Shown: in pieces, positions 17,411 to 26,089 of the stretch
How the letters are laid out: every line of letters begins with the position of its first letter
How positions within the stretch are numbered: position 1 is the first letter of the stretch
NCBI GenBank assembly: GCA_023444095.1
Contig: JAEZRP010000049.1
Span: forward strand, 1 to 64,000
Length of the DNA stretch: 64,000 nt
Source of the DNA: Bacillota bacterium
Lineage (GTDB): Bacteria > Bacillota > Clostridia > Christensenellales > Aristaeellaceae
Reading direction: 5' to 3'
Made by a program: the position numbers and the translations under genes
The notes under the pieces: model-generated
Database searches by the model: none
Seen by the model: only the letters and a program-made list of their open reading frames with translations
Told to the model about the DNA's origin: nothing

Positions 17411-19594
17411 ATGGCTGCGACGGAACATCCGGCATACGCAGAGGAAGTCGGGCACCTGATCGAGACGCGGGACATCATCGAACGGGAGCGGCAAGTGGCG
17501 GTGAACGACCGGCTGGCGGCGGAGGGCGGACTCACGACGGCGCGCATGTACGATCCGGACGCGCTGCCGCTGCGAGAGATGATGTATCTGAGGGCGCTGC
17601 AGACCGAGCGGAACCTCGGACAGGCGAAGCGGAAGCCGTACTTCACCCGCATCGATTTCACGGAGACGGGCGGCGACCCCCGGACGTACTACATTGGAAA
17701 GTACGGCGTGCTCCGGACGGACTCTCTTGAGGTCGAGGTGGTGGACTGGCGCGCGCCCGTCGCGAACCTCTACTACTCCGGGCAGATCGGCCCCCTGAAG
17801 TATGAAGCGCCGGACGGCGTCGTCGAAGGGGAATTGACACTCAAGCGCCAATTCGGGATCGAAGATGGCGAGATCCAGACCATTTTCGACGCAGACATCG
17901 TCTCGCAGGACGAATTCCTGCAAGGAGTGCTCGGGGAAACGACCGGCGAGCGGCTCCGGGAGATCGTCACCACCATTCAGGCAGAACAGAACTATGTCAT
18001 CCGCTACCCCATCGATCAAAACCTCGTCGTGCAGGGCGTCGCGGGCTCGGGAAAGACCACCATCGCGCTCCACCGCATCGCCTATCTCATGTACACATAC
18101 CAGCAAAGGCTCCGCGCCGACAACATGCTGATTCTCGCGCCCAACCCGCTCTTCCTCAACTATATCGCGCAAGTGCTTCCCGACCTCGGCGTCGAGAACG
18201 TGCGTCAGACAACCTTTGCGCGCCTCATGGCCGACTGGCTGGACGGTGCGCTGCCGGTCATCAGGCCGTCCATGGCGCTTGAGGACGTGCTGGCGCTCGA
18301 CGATGTCTCGCTCGCCGCCTATACGGAAACGCAGAGGTACAAGGGTTCCCTCGACATGCTCCGGCGGCTCGACCGCTGGCTCGACGAATACGAGGAGTCG
18401 TTCCCGCCCGCCGAGGACATCCTGTTCGGGCCGATCCCCGTCTACCGGGCGGACGAGCTCCGGCAGTTCCTGCTTGTGGACGAAAAACCGTTTCCATTAA
18501 AAAGGCGGCTCGACGAGCTCAAGAAGCAGCTGAAGCTGCGCGCCGCGCAGGCCGCGCACTCGATCGGCGAATGGTACCAGAGGGAATGCGACCGGCGCAT
18601 CACCGAGCTTCCCAAGACCGTCGCCTCCAAGGAAGAGCGCACCCGGAAGGCGCAGAAGCTGCACGATTCGATGCTTGAGCGCCAGAAGCAGCTGAAGGCG
18701 CAGCGGCTCGATTTCCCGAAAAAAGCCATGAAGCTCTTTCCCGAGCTCGACCCGAAGAAGCTCTACCTGCGCTTTCTCGCGGATCAGCTCGAGCGCGGCG
18801 CGACGGGCGGCATGAAGCGCGCGGCGGAGTACACGCTCTCGAAAAAGACGTTCGAGCGCGAGGACATTGCGCCCATCGCGCTCATCGCCATGCGCGTACT
18901 GGAACTCAAAAGGCTCGACATCCGCCACATTGTCATCGACGAGGCGCAGGACTTTAACCCCCTCGAGGTCGAATTATTAAGGAGGATGGCGCGCGGCGCG
19001 ACCTTCACGATCGTGGGCGATCTCATGCAGGGCATCGCGGGCTACCGCGGGCTCTCCAACTGGGAGGAACTGACAAGGGGCGTGTTCGGGGGCGCATGCA
19101 GCCGCCACGAGCTCGTCACCAGTTACCGCAACACCATCGAGATCATGGACTTCGCCTCGCGCGTCGTCCGGAACATGCCCATCGCGAACCTCCGTCCCGC
19201 GCAGCCGGTTCTGCGCCACGGGGACGCGCCCCTCTTCGCCGAGGGCGGCGAGCGCGAACTTTCCGAGATCGTCGCCCAGTGGATGGGCGCCGGGCTCCGC
19301 TCCGTCGCCGTCATGGCGCGCTCTCGCAAAAGGCTCGAGGCGCTCTCCCAAAGGTTCGGCTGGACGATCCTCGACCCGCAGGCCGAAAGCTATCCCACAG
19401 GCGTGGTGCTCGCGCCCGCGGATGCCGTCAAGGGCCTCGAGTTCGACGGCGTAGTCGTCCTCGATGCCGACGAAAAAAGCTTCCCCTCACGTCCGCTCGA
19501 CGCGCGCCTCCTCTACGTCTGCCTCACCCGCGCCCTCCATAAGATGGCGGTACTCTACGCGGGCGCGCCGACGGAGCTGCTGAGGGAGGGATGA
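17411..19594 (+). CDS. helD: HelD-like UvrD/Rep-family helicase (RNA polymerase-associated)
   Basis: SF1 helicase of 727 aa. The N-terminal region (ERQVAVNDRLAAEG, YYIGKYGV, VVDWRAPVANLYYSG) and the placing of Walker A GVAGSGKTTIALHRIAYLMY near residue 210 are those of HelD, the Firmicute factor that releases stalled RNA polymerase. Further motifs: VIDEAQDFNPLEVELL (near 507), GDLMQGIAGYRG, and motif VI LLYVCLTRALHKM near 701. A coiled region lies at 360-470. It is a monocistronic gene after the ABC exporter. Related proteins confer rifamycin tolerance in some Actinobacteria and Bacilli; that role here is only possible. Confidence 0.9.
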   Translation: MAATEHPAYAEEVGHLIETRDIIERERQVAVNDRLAAEGGLTTARMYDPDALPLREMMYLRALQTERNLGQAKRKPYFTRIDFTETGGDPRTYYIGKYGVLRTDSLEVEVVDWRAPVANLYYSGQIGPLKYEAPDGVVEGELTLKRQFGIEDGEIQTIFDADIVSQDEFLQGVLGETTGERLREIVTTIQAEQNYVIRYPIDQNLVVQGVAGSGKTTIALHRIAYLMYTYQQRLRADNMLILAPNPLFLNYIAQVLPDLGVENVRQTTFARLMADWLDGALPVIRPSMALEDVLALDDVSLAAYTETQRYKGSLDMLRRLDRWLDEYEESFPPAEDILFGPIPVYRADELRQFLLVDEKPFPLKRRLDELKKQLKLRAAQAAHSIGEWYQRECDRRITELPKTVASKEERTRKAQKLHDSMLERQKQLKAQRLDFPKKAMKLFPELDPKKLYLRFLADQLERGATGGMKRAAEYTLSKKTFEREDIAPIALIAMRVLELKRLDIRHIVIDEAQDFNPLEVELLRRMARGATFTIVGDLMQGIAGYRGLSNWEELTRGVFGGACSRHELVTSYRNTIEIMDFASRVVRNMPIANLRPAQPVLRHGDAPLFAEGGERELSEIVAQWMGAGLRSVAVMARSRKRLEALSQRFGWTILDPQAESYPTGVVLAPADAVKGLEFDGVVVLDADEKSFPSRPLDARLLYVCLTRALHKMAVLYAGAPTELLREG

Positions 19595-19597
19595 CGG

Positions 19598-19640
19598 AGG
19601 GGCTCCGCCCCTGCGCCCCGGGACGATGTCCCTACCCCTT
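19598..19640 (+). repeat. Partial 3' element, copy 3 (end of helD)
   Basis: Module A (AGGGGC-TCC-GCCCCT, 19598-19612) and a short module B (GGGAC-GAT-GTCCC, 19620-19632) start 4 nt after the helD stop codon. No module C is seen before the next gene, so this is a truncated copy. Confidence 0.55.
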
Positions 19641-19736
19641 GCTCCGCCGCCGCACTTCGGACAAATAAATGTCCTCCCTTGAGCTGGACCCGTTCAGCGC
19701 CCGGCGCGATCCCCGTCCCCCCTCGGAGGTGTCTTC

Positions 19737-20426
19737 ATGGACGTGTTGTACTGTGACAATCACATACTGGTGGCGGTAAAGCCGCCGAACATGCCCTCGC
19801 AGGCGGACGCCTCGGGGGACATGGACGCGCTGACCGAATTGAAGGAATATGTTGGAATAAAATACAAGAAACCGGGCAACGTATACCTGGGGCTGGTGCA
19901 CCGGCTGGACCGTCCGGCGGGCGGCGTGATGGTGTTCGCAAGGACGTCAAAGGCCGCGGCGCGGCTGGGCGCGCAATTCCGGGAGCACGCGCAGGGCAGG
20001 AAGTATCTAGCGGTGGTCGAGGGCGAGATGCGCGCGCCTGCGCGGCTCGTCGACTGGCTCTTGAAGGGCGCGGACGGAATGGTGCGCGCCGTGCCAGAGG
20101 GGACGAAGGACGCGAAGCGCGCCGAGCTTGTGACCGCGCCGGTCGCGGCAAGAGGCGGGCTGACGCTGACCGACGTGGAGCTCATGACGGGCCGCGCGCA
20201 CCAGATCCGCGTGCAGCACGCGAACGTCGGTCACCCTTTGTGGGGCGACATGCGCTATGGAAACGGCATGCCGGGCCGGCAGCTCGCGCTGTGGGCATAC
20301 AGTCTGTCGTTCAGGCACCCGACCCGTGACGAAACGTTGACTTTTCAGTCAAGACCTCCGCGAAGCGGCGCCTGGGAGGAATTTTGTGATATCATTGATG
20401 AGAGGTTCCCCGATGCGCAAGGGTAG
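19737..20426 (+). CDS. RluA family pseudouridine synthase
   Basis: Pseudouridine synthase of 229 aa. The catalytic motif VHRLDRPAGGVMVFARTSKAA carries the active-site aspartate at about residue 58, followed by AKRAELVTAPVA and the RAHQIRVQHANVGHPLWGD motif of the RluA family. There is no N-terminal S4 domain, so it belongs to the short RluA/TruC-like group; the target RNA is unknown. GGAGGTG is 6 nt before the ATG. The end overlaps the next gene by 41 bases. Confidence 0.92.
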   Translation: MDVLYCDNHILVAVKPPNMPSQADASGDMDALTELKEYVGIKYKKPGNVYLGLVHRLDRPAGGVMVFARTSKAAARLGAQFREHAQGRKYLAVVEGEMRAPARLVDWLLKGADGMVRAVPEGTKDAKRAELVTAPVAARGGLTLTDVELMTGRAHQIRVQHANVGHPLWGDMRYGNGMPGRQLALWAYSLSFRHPTRDETLTFQSRPPRSGAWEEFCDIIDERFPDAQG

Positions 20427-20757
20427 CAGGGCGGCAATCGTATTCGCGTGCTGCGTGCTCGCGATCCCGACATGCGTGGAAATGCTGGACGGGTTTCAGT
20501 CGGCGAGTCTGGCGGCGTCCATCGCCATGGGCGCGCTGCTCGGCACCGTTCACGTCGCCGTGCGGCCCATCATTCGGATCCTCTCGATCCCCATCGGCTG
20601 CCTCACAATGGGGCTCATCCAGCCCGTGATCGACATCGCGCTTCTGTACGCGTGCGCGCACTTCGTGGAGGGTTTCGCGATCACGAACCCGCTGCACGCG
20701 CTGCTCGCCGTGATTCTCATAAACGCCGTCTGCGCCATCGGCGCGGGCAGACACTGA
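20386..20757 (+). CDS. YvlD/COG1950-type small membrane protein
   Basis: Membrane protein of 123 aa with about four hydrophobic segments. The stretch HVAVRPIIRILSIPIGCLTM and the following GLIQPVIDIALLYACAHFVEGF match the YvlD group, often labelled 'phage holin superfamily IV'; nothing else here is phage-like. GGGAGGA lies 5 nt before the GTG at 20386, which favours that start; the ATG at 20413 is an alternative. It overlaps the pseudouridine synthase gene. Function unknown. Confidence 0.75.
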   Translation: MISLMRGSPMRKGSRAAIVFACCVLAIPTCVEMLDGFQSASLAASIAMGALLGTVHVAVRPIIRILSIPIGCLTMGLIQPVIDIALLYACAHFVEGFAITNPLHALLAVILINAVCAIGAGRH

Positions 20758-20849
20758 TCGGCACCAAAAATGATTTTATTACGCAATTTTTAACACGCTT
20801 CTTTACCCGTAACATTTCCGTCTTATCTCCCGATTATTGAGGTGCACAC

Positions 20850-21389
20850 ATGGGACAATTTTCAGACGGCGCGGCGCGCCGCGATCAGCTTCGGATTCTC
20901 GAGGACAAGAGACTTGCGTTCGCGGCGCGGGCGCGGGAAGAGGGGTTCGACCCCGAACTCTCCCTCTACATACAGCGCGAGGGCGGCTTCTGGGGCCTCG
21001 CTGTCAACGGAAAAGAAAGGTGCGTGCTCTACGGCCCGGGGCCGGGAGAGGACGCCGATTTTCGCGTGGATCGATACCCGCCCGGCGCGCTCACGGTGGG
21101 CACGCTGCCCGTCGCGGTCGAGGCGACGGGGCTCGGCGGCGCGTTCGGGCTCGGAAGCAAGGGTGGAGAGGGATTCACGATCGTTGTTCTCACGCCGGAG
21201 GGCGGGCGGATCGAGATGACGCTTCTCTCATCCATCGGCGCGTATCTCGAGACGGACCGGAGGACGAACGGTCTGTTGTCGCAAAGGCGCGCGCGCGGCG
21301 ACGCGAACTTCGTCTGGCTCCTTCGGCCCGCCGATCGCGCGGAGGTACGCGAGGTGTGCGAGAGGTGGCGCGAGCGGATGTCGCGCTGA
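20850..21389 (+). CDS. Hypothetical protein
   Basis: Protein of 179 aa with no motif I recognise. It has a charged N-terminus (ARRDQLRILEDKRLAFAARA), a central beta-rich, glycine-rich part (REGGFWGLAVNGKERCVLYG, GLGGAFGLGSKGGEGFTIVV) and a helical C-terminus. No signal peptide or TM segment. GAGGTG lies 7 nt before the ATG, and amino-acid composition is more protein-like than the two overlapping frames on the same strand. The region before it (20758-20849) is AT-rich and may hold a promoter. Confidence 0.65.
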   Translation: MGQFSDGAARRDQLRILEDKRLAFAARAREEGFDPELSLYIQREGGFWGLAVNGKERCVLYGPGPGEDADFRVDRYPPGALTVGTLPVAVEATGLGGAFGLGSKGGEGFTIVVLTPEGGRIEMTLLSSIGAYLETDRRTNGLLSQRRARGDANFVWLLRPADRAEVREVCERWRERMSR

Positions 21390-21459
21390 ATCCGCGCTTT
21401 CCGGTCGCGCAATTTTTAGCGCATGCTGCGCCATTAATTGCATGAAACTACACGAGGCA

Positions 21460-21484
21460 TTGTTGCGTCTCATATACGCAACAA
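21460..21484. promoter_or_regulatory. Inverted repeat ahead of the L,D-transpeptidase gene
   Basis: Perfect 9-bp arms, TTGTTGCGT and ACGCAACAA, around a 7-nt loop (21469-21475), 20 nt before the start codon. It could be an operator or an RNA hairpin in the leader. Confidence 0.5.
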
Positions 21485-21503
21485 AAACACAGAGGTGCTC
21501 GAA

Positions 21504-23168
21504 ATGAGAAAGAAACTGCTTGCCGCGCTGCTGGCCGCGATCATGACGCTGACCGCCTGCGGGTTCATCGCCGTCGACGACGACGGAGAGACCATGCTGA
21601 GCCGGATCATGAACGCCACCGCGCACAGCGAGTCCCAGACGACGCCGAAGCCTTCGGCAACCCAGGCGACCTATACGGACGTTGAGATTCAGACGCGCCT
21701 CATCGAGCTTGGCTTTCTGACCGGGAAGGCGGACGGTATTTTCGGGCCGCGTTCCACCGAGGCACTCAAGGCGTTCCAGGCGTTCTGCGGTTTCGAGGCA
21801 ACGGGCGAAAGGGATGAAAGGACGCTCGGAATGCTCTTTGGCGACGAGTCCGCGCTGCCCACCCCCTCCCCTACGCCGCTCGCGAACGGCGCGCGCGACG
21901 ATGAAACAAACACCACCGTCAAGGACATCCAGACCCGGCTGATGGAGCTCGATTACCTGACCGGCACCGCCGACGGCATCTTCGGCGCGAGCACGGAACA
22001 TGCGATCCGGGAATTCCAGGAGACGAACGGCCTTGAGGTGACCGGCGCGGCGGACGAAAAGACGCTCGCACAGCTGAACGCCGCCTCCGCCGTTCCGAAG
22101 CCCACCCCCGAGCCGACGCCCCGCGCGAGAGGCGCGAAGGGCGAGGAGATCAAGCTCATTCAACAGGCGCTGCAGGTCATGGGATTCATGAGCGACTCCG
22201 TCGACGGCGACTTTGGCGCCGCGACCGAGGAAGGCGTGAAGCGCTACCAGCAGTACGTGTACGACAGGGAGGTCGCCTACTACGAGGCGAACCCCACTCC
22301 CTCCCCGACTCCGACCATCGCGCCGACGCCCGAGCCGACGCCCGAACCTACCGCGACGCCGGAAACGACTGCGGGCATCACGCTCCTTGACACGGCAAAC
22401 CAGCCCGAGGTGACGGACGAACCCATTGAAGCAACCGTCGAGCCTACCCCGACGCCCGCCTACGAGCCCGACGGCGTCGTGACGGACGAGCTCATGGTCG
22501 ACATCATTGCCATGAAAAACGTCGACCTCTACGTCGAGGATCTCGCGCGGGGCGCGGCGAACGACGACGAGGTCGTGCGCCTCCAGCGCAGGCTCGCCTC
22601 GCTCTGGTACCTCTCCAGCTACAACGGCATCGACGGCCAGTTCGGCGGTGGTACCGAGGCGGCCGTGAAATACTTCCAGAAGCGCAACAGCCTCGAACAG
22701 ACGGGCGTAGCGGACGAGACGACCCAGCGGCTGATGTTCTCCACCGCCGCCATCAAGTCCGACCGGCCCGCGAACCCCTATAAGGTCAAGATCTCGGTTT
22801 CGGATCAGAAGGTGTATGTCTACGAATGGGTCGAGGGCGATTACACCAAGCTCGTGAAGTCCATGATCTGCTCGACCGGCACGAAAGCCAATCCCACCCC
22901 CTACGGCACGTGGGCCGCGGGCGGACCCGTCGGCCGGTGGTACTACTTCAAGGATTACGACTGCTGGGCCCAGTACGGCTACGTCATCGTCGGCGGCATC
23001 ATGTTCCACTCCGTGCTCTACGACGAGAAGGATACCTCCACGCTCCGCCAGGGTTCCGTCAACGCCCTCGGCTCCCGCGCCTCCCACGGCTGCATCCGCC
23101 TCAAGGTGGAGGACGCCAAGTGGATCTACAATAACTGCGCGGCGGGCACGCTGGTGACGGTGTACTAG
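21504..23168 (+). CDS. L,D-transpeptidase with four peptidoglycan-binding repeats
   Basis: Exported cell-wall enzyme of 554 aa. The N-terminus is a lipoprotein-like signal (MRKKLLAALLAAIMTLTACG, Cys about 19). Four PG-binding repeats follow (about 53-110, 133-190, 210-255, 345-412), each with the (D/V)DG.FG..T..A.K.(F/Y)Q pattern. They are joined by Thr-Pro-Glu-rich linkers, the longest at about 265-290. The YkuD catalytic domain fills 425-552 with the nucleophile Cys in SHGCIRL near 529. It should cross-link peptidoglycan 3-3 or anchor proteins. AGAGGTG precedes the ATG. A complete repeat element lies directly downstream. Confidence 0.92.
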   Translation: MRKKLLAALLAAIMTLTACGFIAVDDDGETMLSRIMNATAHSESQTTPKPSATQATYTDVEIQTRLIELGFLTGKADGIFGPRSTEALKAFQAFCGFEATGERDERTLGMLFGDESALPTPSPTPLANGARDDETNTTVKDIQTRLMELDYLTGTADGIFGASTEHAIREFQETNGLEVTGAADEKTLAQLNAASAVPKPTPEPTPRARGAKGEEIKLIQQALQVMGFMSDSVDGDFGAATEEGVKRYQQYVYDREVAYYEANPTPSPTPTIAPTPEPTPEPTATPETTAGITLLDTANQPEVTDEPIEATVEPTPTPAYEPDGVVTDELMVDIIAMKNVDLYVEDLARGAANDDEVVRLQRRLASLWYLSSYNGIDGQFGGGTEAAVKYFQKRNSLEQTGVADETTQRLMFSTAAIKSDRPANPYKVKISVSDQKVYVYEWVEGDYTKLVKSMICSTGTKANPTPYGTWAAGGPVGRWYYFKDYDCWAQYGYVIVGGIMFHSVLYDEKDTSTLRQGSVNALGSRASHGCIRLKVEDAKWIYNNCAAGTLVTVY

Positions 23169-23188
23169 CAGAGGGCAGGGGACGCGAA

Positions 23189-23310
23189 GCCGGGGCTCCA
23201 CCCCCGGCACCCCCACCAAAGGGCCACCGGTCCTTTGGAAACCCATACTGAGAGAAACGTGCATGAATGCGCATCGGCGGCTTGGGGGCCAAACCCCAAG
23301 CCGCCGACTT
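23189..23310 (+). repeat. Three-hairpin 3' element, copy 4 (end of the L,D-transpeptidase gene)
   Basis: Module A: GCCGGGG/CCCCGGC arms (23189-23208). Module B: CCAAAGG/CCTTTGG (23216-23238). Module C: TCGGCGGCTTGGGG (23274-23287) with its exact complement (23294-23307), then TTTACTTTT. The cleanest full-length copy in the window. Confidence 0.8.
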
Positions 23311-23380
23311 TACTTTTGGAAGGATAACTCCGAAAGCTTGTTGACGGGATCCAGAAGGTGGCAACCTTGGCCACCGCGCC

Positions 23381-24562
23381 TCACCGCAGCTCGCTCACAA
23401 ACTCCCCGATCCGCCTGACCGCCTCCACGATGTTCTGGTTGGAGGAGGCGCAGGAGCAGCGGATGTGGCCTTCGCCGAGAGAACCGAAGGCGTCGCCGGG
23501 AACGGTGGCGACCTTCTTATCGTAAAGGAGGCGTTCGCAGAACGTCTGGGACGAGAGGCCGGTTCCCCGAACGGAGGGGAAGACGTAAAACGCGCCCATG
23601 GGCTCGTGGCAGGAGAGGCCCGCCGCGCGGAAGCCCTCGACGAGGATTCGCCTGCGCATGTCGTAGGCGTCGACCATCCGGCGCACGTCCTCGAAGTCGT
23701 TGGAGAAGCCGGTGTGGAGTGCCTCGATGGCCGCGAACTGAGCGGAGGTGGGCGCGCACATGATGGTGTACTGGTGGATCTTGAGCATCACGTCGAGCAT
23801 CTCCCGGGGCGCGCAGATGTAGCCGAGCCGCCAGCCTGTCATCGCAAAGGCCTTGGAAAAGCCGTTAAGCGTGATGGTGCGCTCGCGCATGCCGGGGATG
23901 GTGGCGAAGGAGACGTGGCCCTCGCCGGTGTAATTGAGCTCGGAGTAGATTTCGTCCGAGATCACCACGACGTTCGTGGGGCGCAGAACCTCCGCGATGG
24001 CCTCGAGATCCTCCCTGCGCATCACCGCACCCGTGGGATTGTTGGGATAGGGCATAATGAGCGCCTTCGTCTTTTCGGTGATGAGGGATTTGAGCGCCTC
24101 TGGGGAGAGCCGAAACTGATCCTCCATGCGCGTGGGCGCGGGAACGACCACGCCGTTTGAGAACGCGACGCCCGGCATGTAGGAGACATAGCTCGGATCG
24201 GGCACGATGACCTCGTCGCCCGGCTCGATGAGCGCGCGAAGCGCGAGGTCGATCCCCTCGCTCGCGCCGACCGTCACCATGACCTCGGTCGCGGGATCGT
24301 ACTCCATGCCGTGGCGCTCCAGCTCGTAGCGCGCGATGAGCCGGCAGAGCTCCTTGAGGCCGCGGTTGCCCGTGTAGTGGGTCTGGCCGCGCCGAAGCGA
24401 GTAGATGGCGGCATCGGTATACGTCCAGGGCGTGTTGAAGTCGGGTTCGCCGACGCCCAATGAGATGACGTCCCGCATCTCGCTCACGATGTCGAAGAAT
24501 TTGCGGATGCCGGAGGGCGGCACATTCACCATGCGGCCGCAGAGCACCTGATCGTAATTCAC
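23381..24562 (-). CDS. Class I/II pyridoxal-phosphate aminotransferase
   Basis: Aminotransferase of 393 aa, fold type I. VISLGVGEPDFNTPW is the N-terminal hallmark. PYPNNPTGAVM is the cofactor-region motif, SDEIYSELNY carries the PLP-ring Asp and Tyr, and the Schiff-base lysine is about K237 in SKAFAMTGWRLGY. It is closest in style to aspartate/aromatic aminotransferases; the true substrate is not deducible. The start is GTG at 24560-24562, overlapping the upstream Lrp-type stop as GTGA. The Lrp partner suggests amino-acid-responsive control. Confidence 0.93.
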   Translation of the reverse strand: MNYDQVLCGRMVNVPPSGIRKFFDIVSEMRDVISLGVGEPDFNTPWTYTDAAIYSLRRGQTHYTGNRGLKELCRLIARYELERHGMEYDPATEVMVTVGASEGIDLALRALIEPGDEVIVPDPSYVSYMPGVAFSNGVVVPAPTRMEDQFRLSPEALKSLITEKTKALIMPYPNNPTGAVMRREDLEAIAEVLRPTNVVVISDEIYSELNYTGEGHVSFATIPGMRERTITLNGFSKAFAMTGWRLGYICAPREMLDVMLKIHQYTIMCAPTSAQFAAIEALHTGFSNDFEDVRRMVDAYDMRRRILVEGFRAAGLSCHEPMGAFYVFPSVRGTGLSSQTFCERLLYDKKVATVPGDAFGSLGEGHIRCSCASSNQNIVEAVRRIGEFVSELR

Positions 24563-25050
24563 GGTGACACCTGAAGCCGGTCGTCCTCGGCCGCCTCGTC
24601 GATGACGACCCCTTCCGTCTTGTATCTTTTCAGAACGAAGTGGGTGGCGGTGGACATGACGCCGTCGATGGTGGAGAGCTTCTCGGCGACGAAGAGCGCG
24701 AGCTGCTTGAGCGTGCGCGCTTTGAGCATCACCATGAGGTCGTAGCCGCCAGACATGAGAAACACGCTCGAAACTTCGTCGAAGCGATAAATGTGCTCTG
24801 CCACGGCATCGAAGCCGCGGTCGCGCATGGGCGTGATCCGAACCTCGATGAGGGCCTCGACCTGTTCGGTCTCGACCTTTTCCCAGTTGATGAGCGCGGG
24901 GTACTTGATGATGATGCGCTGCTTTTCGAGCCGCGCAACGGTGTCGGCGACCTCGGCCTGGCAAACGCCGAGCATCGTGGCCATCTGGGAAACACCCGTG
25001 CGCGCGTCCTCGGCGAGGATGTCGAGGATGGAAAGCTCCAGACTTCGCAT
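24559..25050 (-). CDS. Lrp/AsnC family transcriptional regulator
   Basis: Regulator of 163 aa. Winged HTH at residues 1-58 (LELSILDILAEDARTGVSQM, LEKQRIIIKYPALINWEKV) and an AsnC/RAM ligand domain (VEALIEVRITPMRDRGFDAV, VSSVFLMSGGYDLMVMLKA). The ATG at 25048-25050 gives the family N-terminus; an in-frame start 11 codons upstream lies within the promoter-proximal leader. It is translated with the aminotransferase through a GTGA overlap and probably controls it in response to an amino acid. Confidence 0.93.
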   Translation of the reverse strand: MRSLELSILDILAEDARTGVSQMATMLGVCQAEVADTVARLEKQRIIIKYPALINWEKVETEQVEALIEVRITPMRDRGFDAVAEHIYRFDEVSSVFLMSGGYDLMVMLKARTLKQLALFVAEKLSTIDGVMSTATHFVLKRYKTEGVVIDEAAEDDRLQVSP

Positions 25051-25082
25051 GTAAATCAGCCCCTTTATCAATATTGTTACCA

Positions 25083-25111
25083 AGTGTAAGCGATTGGGGG
25101 GCGATTGTCAA
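25083..25111 (-). promoter_or_regulatory. Promoter of the Lrp-aminotransferase operon
   Basis: TTGACA (25106-25111), 17-nt spacer, TACACT (25083-25088) on the minus strand, about 33 nt before the start. The words TACACTTG recur before and after the -35/-10 pair and may be operator half-sites for the Lrp protein. Confidence 0.75.
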
Positions 25112-25147
25112 GTGTACCAAAGCTGCCGGGAACATGACAAAAGCGGC

Positions 25148-25183
25148 ATAAAAAGGGCAAGGGGCGCGTTCGCGCCCCCTGCC
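25148..25183 (-). terminator. Terminator of the sigma/DUF4179 operon
   Basis: Minus-strand hairpin with 13-bp arms (one G-T pair) directly after the stop codon, ending in CTTTTTA. Confidence 0.88.
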
Positions 25184-26089
25184 TCAGTATTGCGGAACGG
25201 GAACCGTCCCGAACGTCTTCTCTTCGGAGTTCTTCACAATGCGCAGCGCGGCCACCTCCGCGTCGAGGCCGAGGATGGTTTCCTGCCGGAACACCTCCGT
25301 GCCGTCCTCGAGGATCCCCAGACCCACGCTGCCGCCCATGCCGTAGTCCAGCGCGTTTCCATCCGCGTCGAGGAACTCGATGGTATAGCCCATGCGCGGC
25401 TCGGGCAGGTCGTAATCGTAGTTCACGTACGCCACCTGTGAGAGCGGTGAGCGATAGAGCTCGAAGCTGTACACGGTGAGCGTGCCGTCGTCGGAGACCG
25501 TCTTCTCGGTAATGGGCGTCACCGCCTCCGCCTCGGTCTTGTCGATGGTGAAGGAGACCTCCAGTCCATTGAGCGCCGTCACAGTCAGGCTGAGCCGATC
25601 CGGCGCCTCCCGGTCGAATGTGATGGTCACCCACGCCATCCTCACGTCTCCATCGTTCCACGATCCGACGCTTATGTTGTCAAATTCCATCTCCTGTGCG
25701 GCGACCTTGAGGTTCCCGTTCGACGCGTGCTGCAAAGAGCCGCCGGTAAACTCGATCATCAGGTCCAGCGTCTTGCCCGCGTAGGCGGCCTCTGTCACGG
25801 TCATCGTGACGTTTCCAGCCGTCGCCGAACCGAGGTCGCGCGCGATGACGTCCTCCGCGCCTTCGGCGGGCTCGATGCCGTAGCGCTTCAATTTGCCGAT
25901 CAGACCCGACTCCACCGCCGCGCATGCCATGCCCGCCAACAGCGCCGCCGTCAGCGCCGCGACCAAAAGAATCGTCCACTTCCTCTTTCCACGGATCATT
26001 CTATTCTTCTCCTTCTCCAGGAGCGCGCGTTCGACAGCCGCCTCGAAGCGCGCGGGGGGAGTCCCGAACGCGGCCTTCCAATCCCTCAT
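25184..26089 (-). CDS. DUF4179-like putative anti-sigma factor
   Basis: Protein of 301 aa with a short cytoplasmic N-terminus (MRDWKAAFGTPPARFEAAVE), one TM segment (about 39-58, WTILLVAALTAALLAGMACA) and a large extracytoplasmic beta-rich domain. This is the layout of DUF4179 proteins, which pair with ECF sigma factors in Firmicutes. It overlaps the upstream sigma gene by ATGA. Binding and inhibiting that sigma factor is inferred from context, as the N-terminal region is short. A strong terminator follows directly. Confidence 0.8.
   Translation of the reverse strand: MRDWKAAFGTPPARFEAAVERALLEKEKNRMIRGKRKWTILLVAALTAALLAGMACAAVESGLIGKLKRYGIEPAEGAEDVIARDLGSATAGNVTMTVTEAAYAGKTLDLMIEFTGGSLQHASNGNLKVAAQEMEFDNISVGSWNDGDVRMAWVTITFDREAPDRLSLTVTALNGLEVSFTIDKTEAEAVTPITEKTVSDDGTLTVYSFELYRSPLSQVAYVNYDYDLPEPRMGYTIEFLDADGNALDYGMGGSVGLGILEDGTEVFRQETILGLDAEVAALRIVKNSEEKTFGTVPVPQY

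Noticed and set aside
20386..20757. Prophage remnant suggested by the holin-like protein
   Set aside because: The YvlD-type family is a common chromosomal membrane protein, and no other phage gene, attachment site or integrase is nearby.
22285..22370. Short tandem repeat of CCGACGCCCGAG-like units
   Set aside because: It encodes the Thr-Pro-Glu linker of the L,D-transpeptidase in frame, so it is a protein linker and not a regulatory or CRISPR repeat.
21228..23264. 678-aa minus-strand frame over the L,D-transpeptidase gene
   Set aside because: It is antisense to a protein with a signal peptide, four repeats and a catalytic motif. Its composition is repetitive and it has no recognisable domain.
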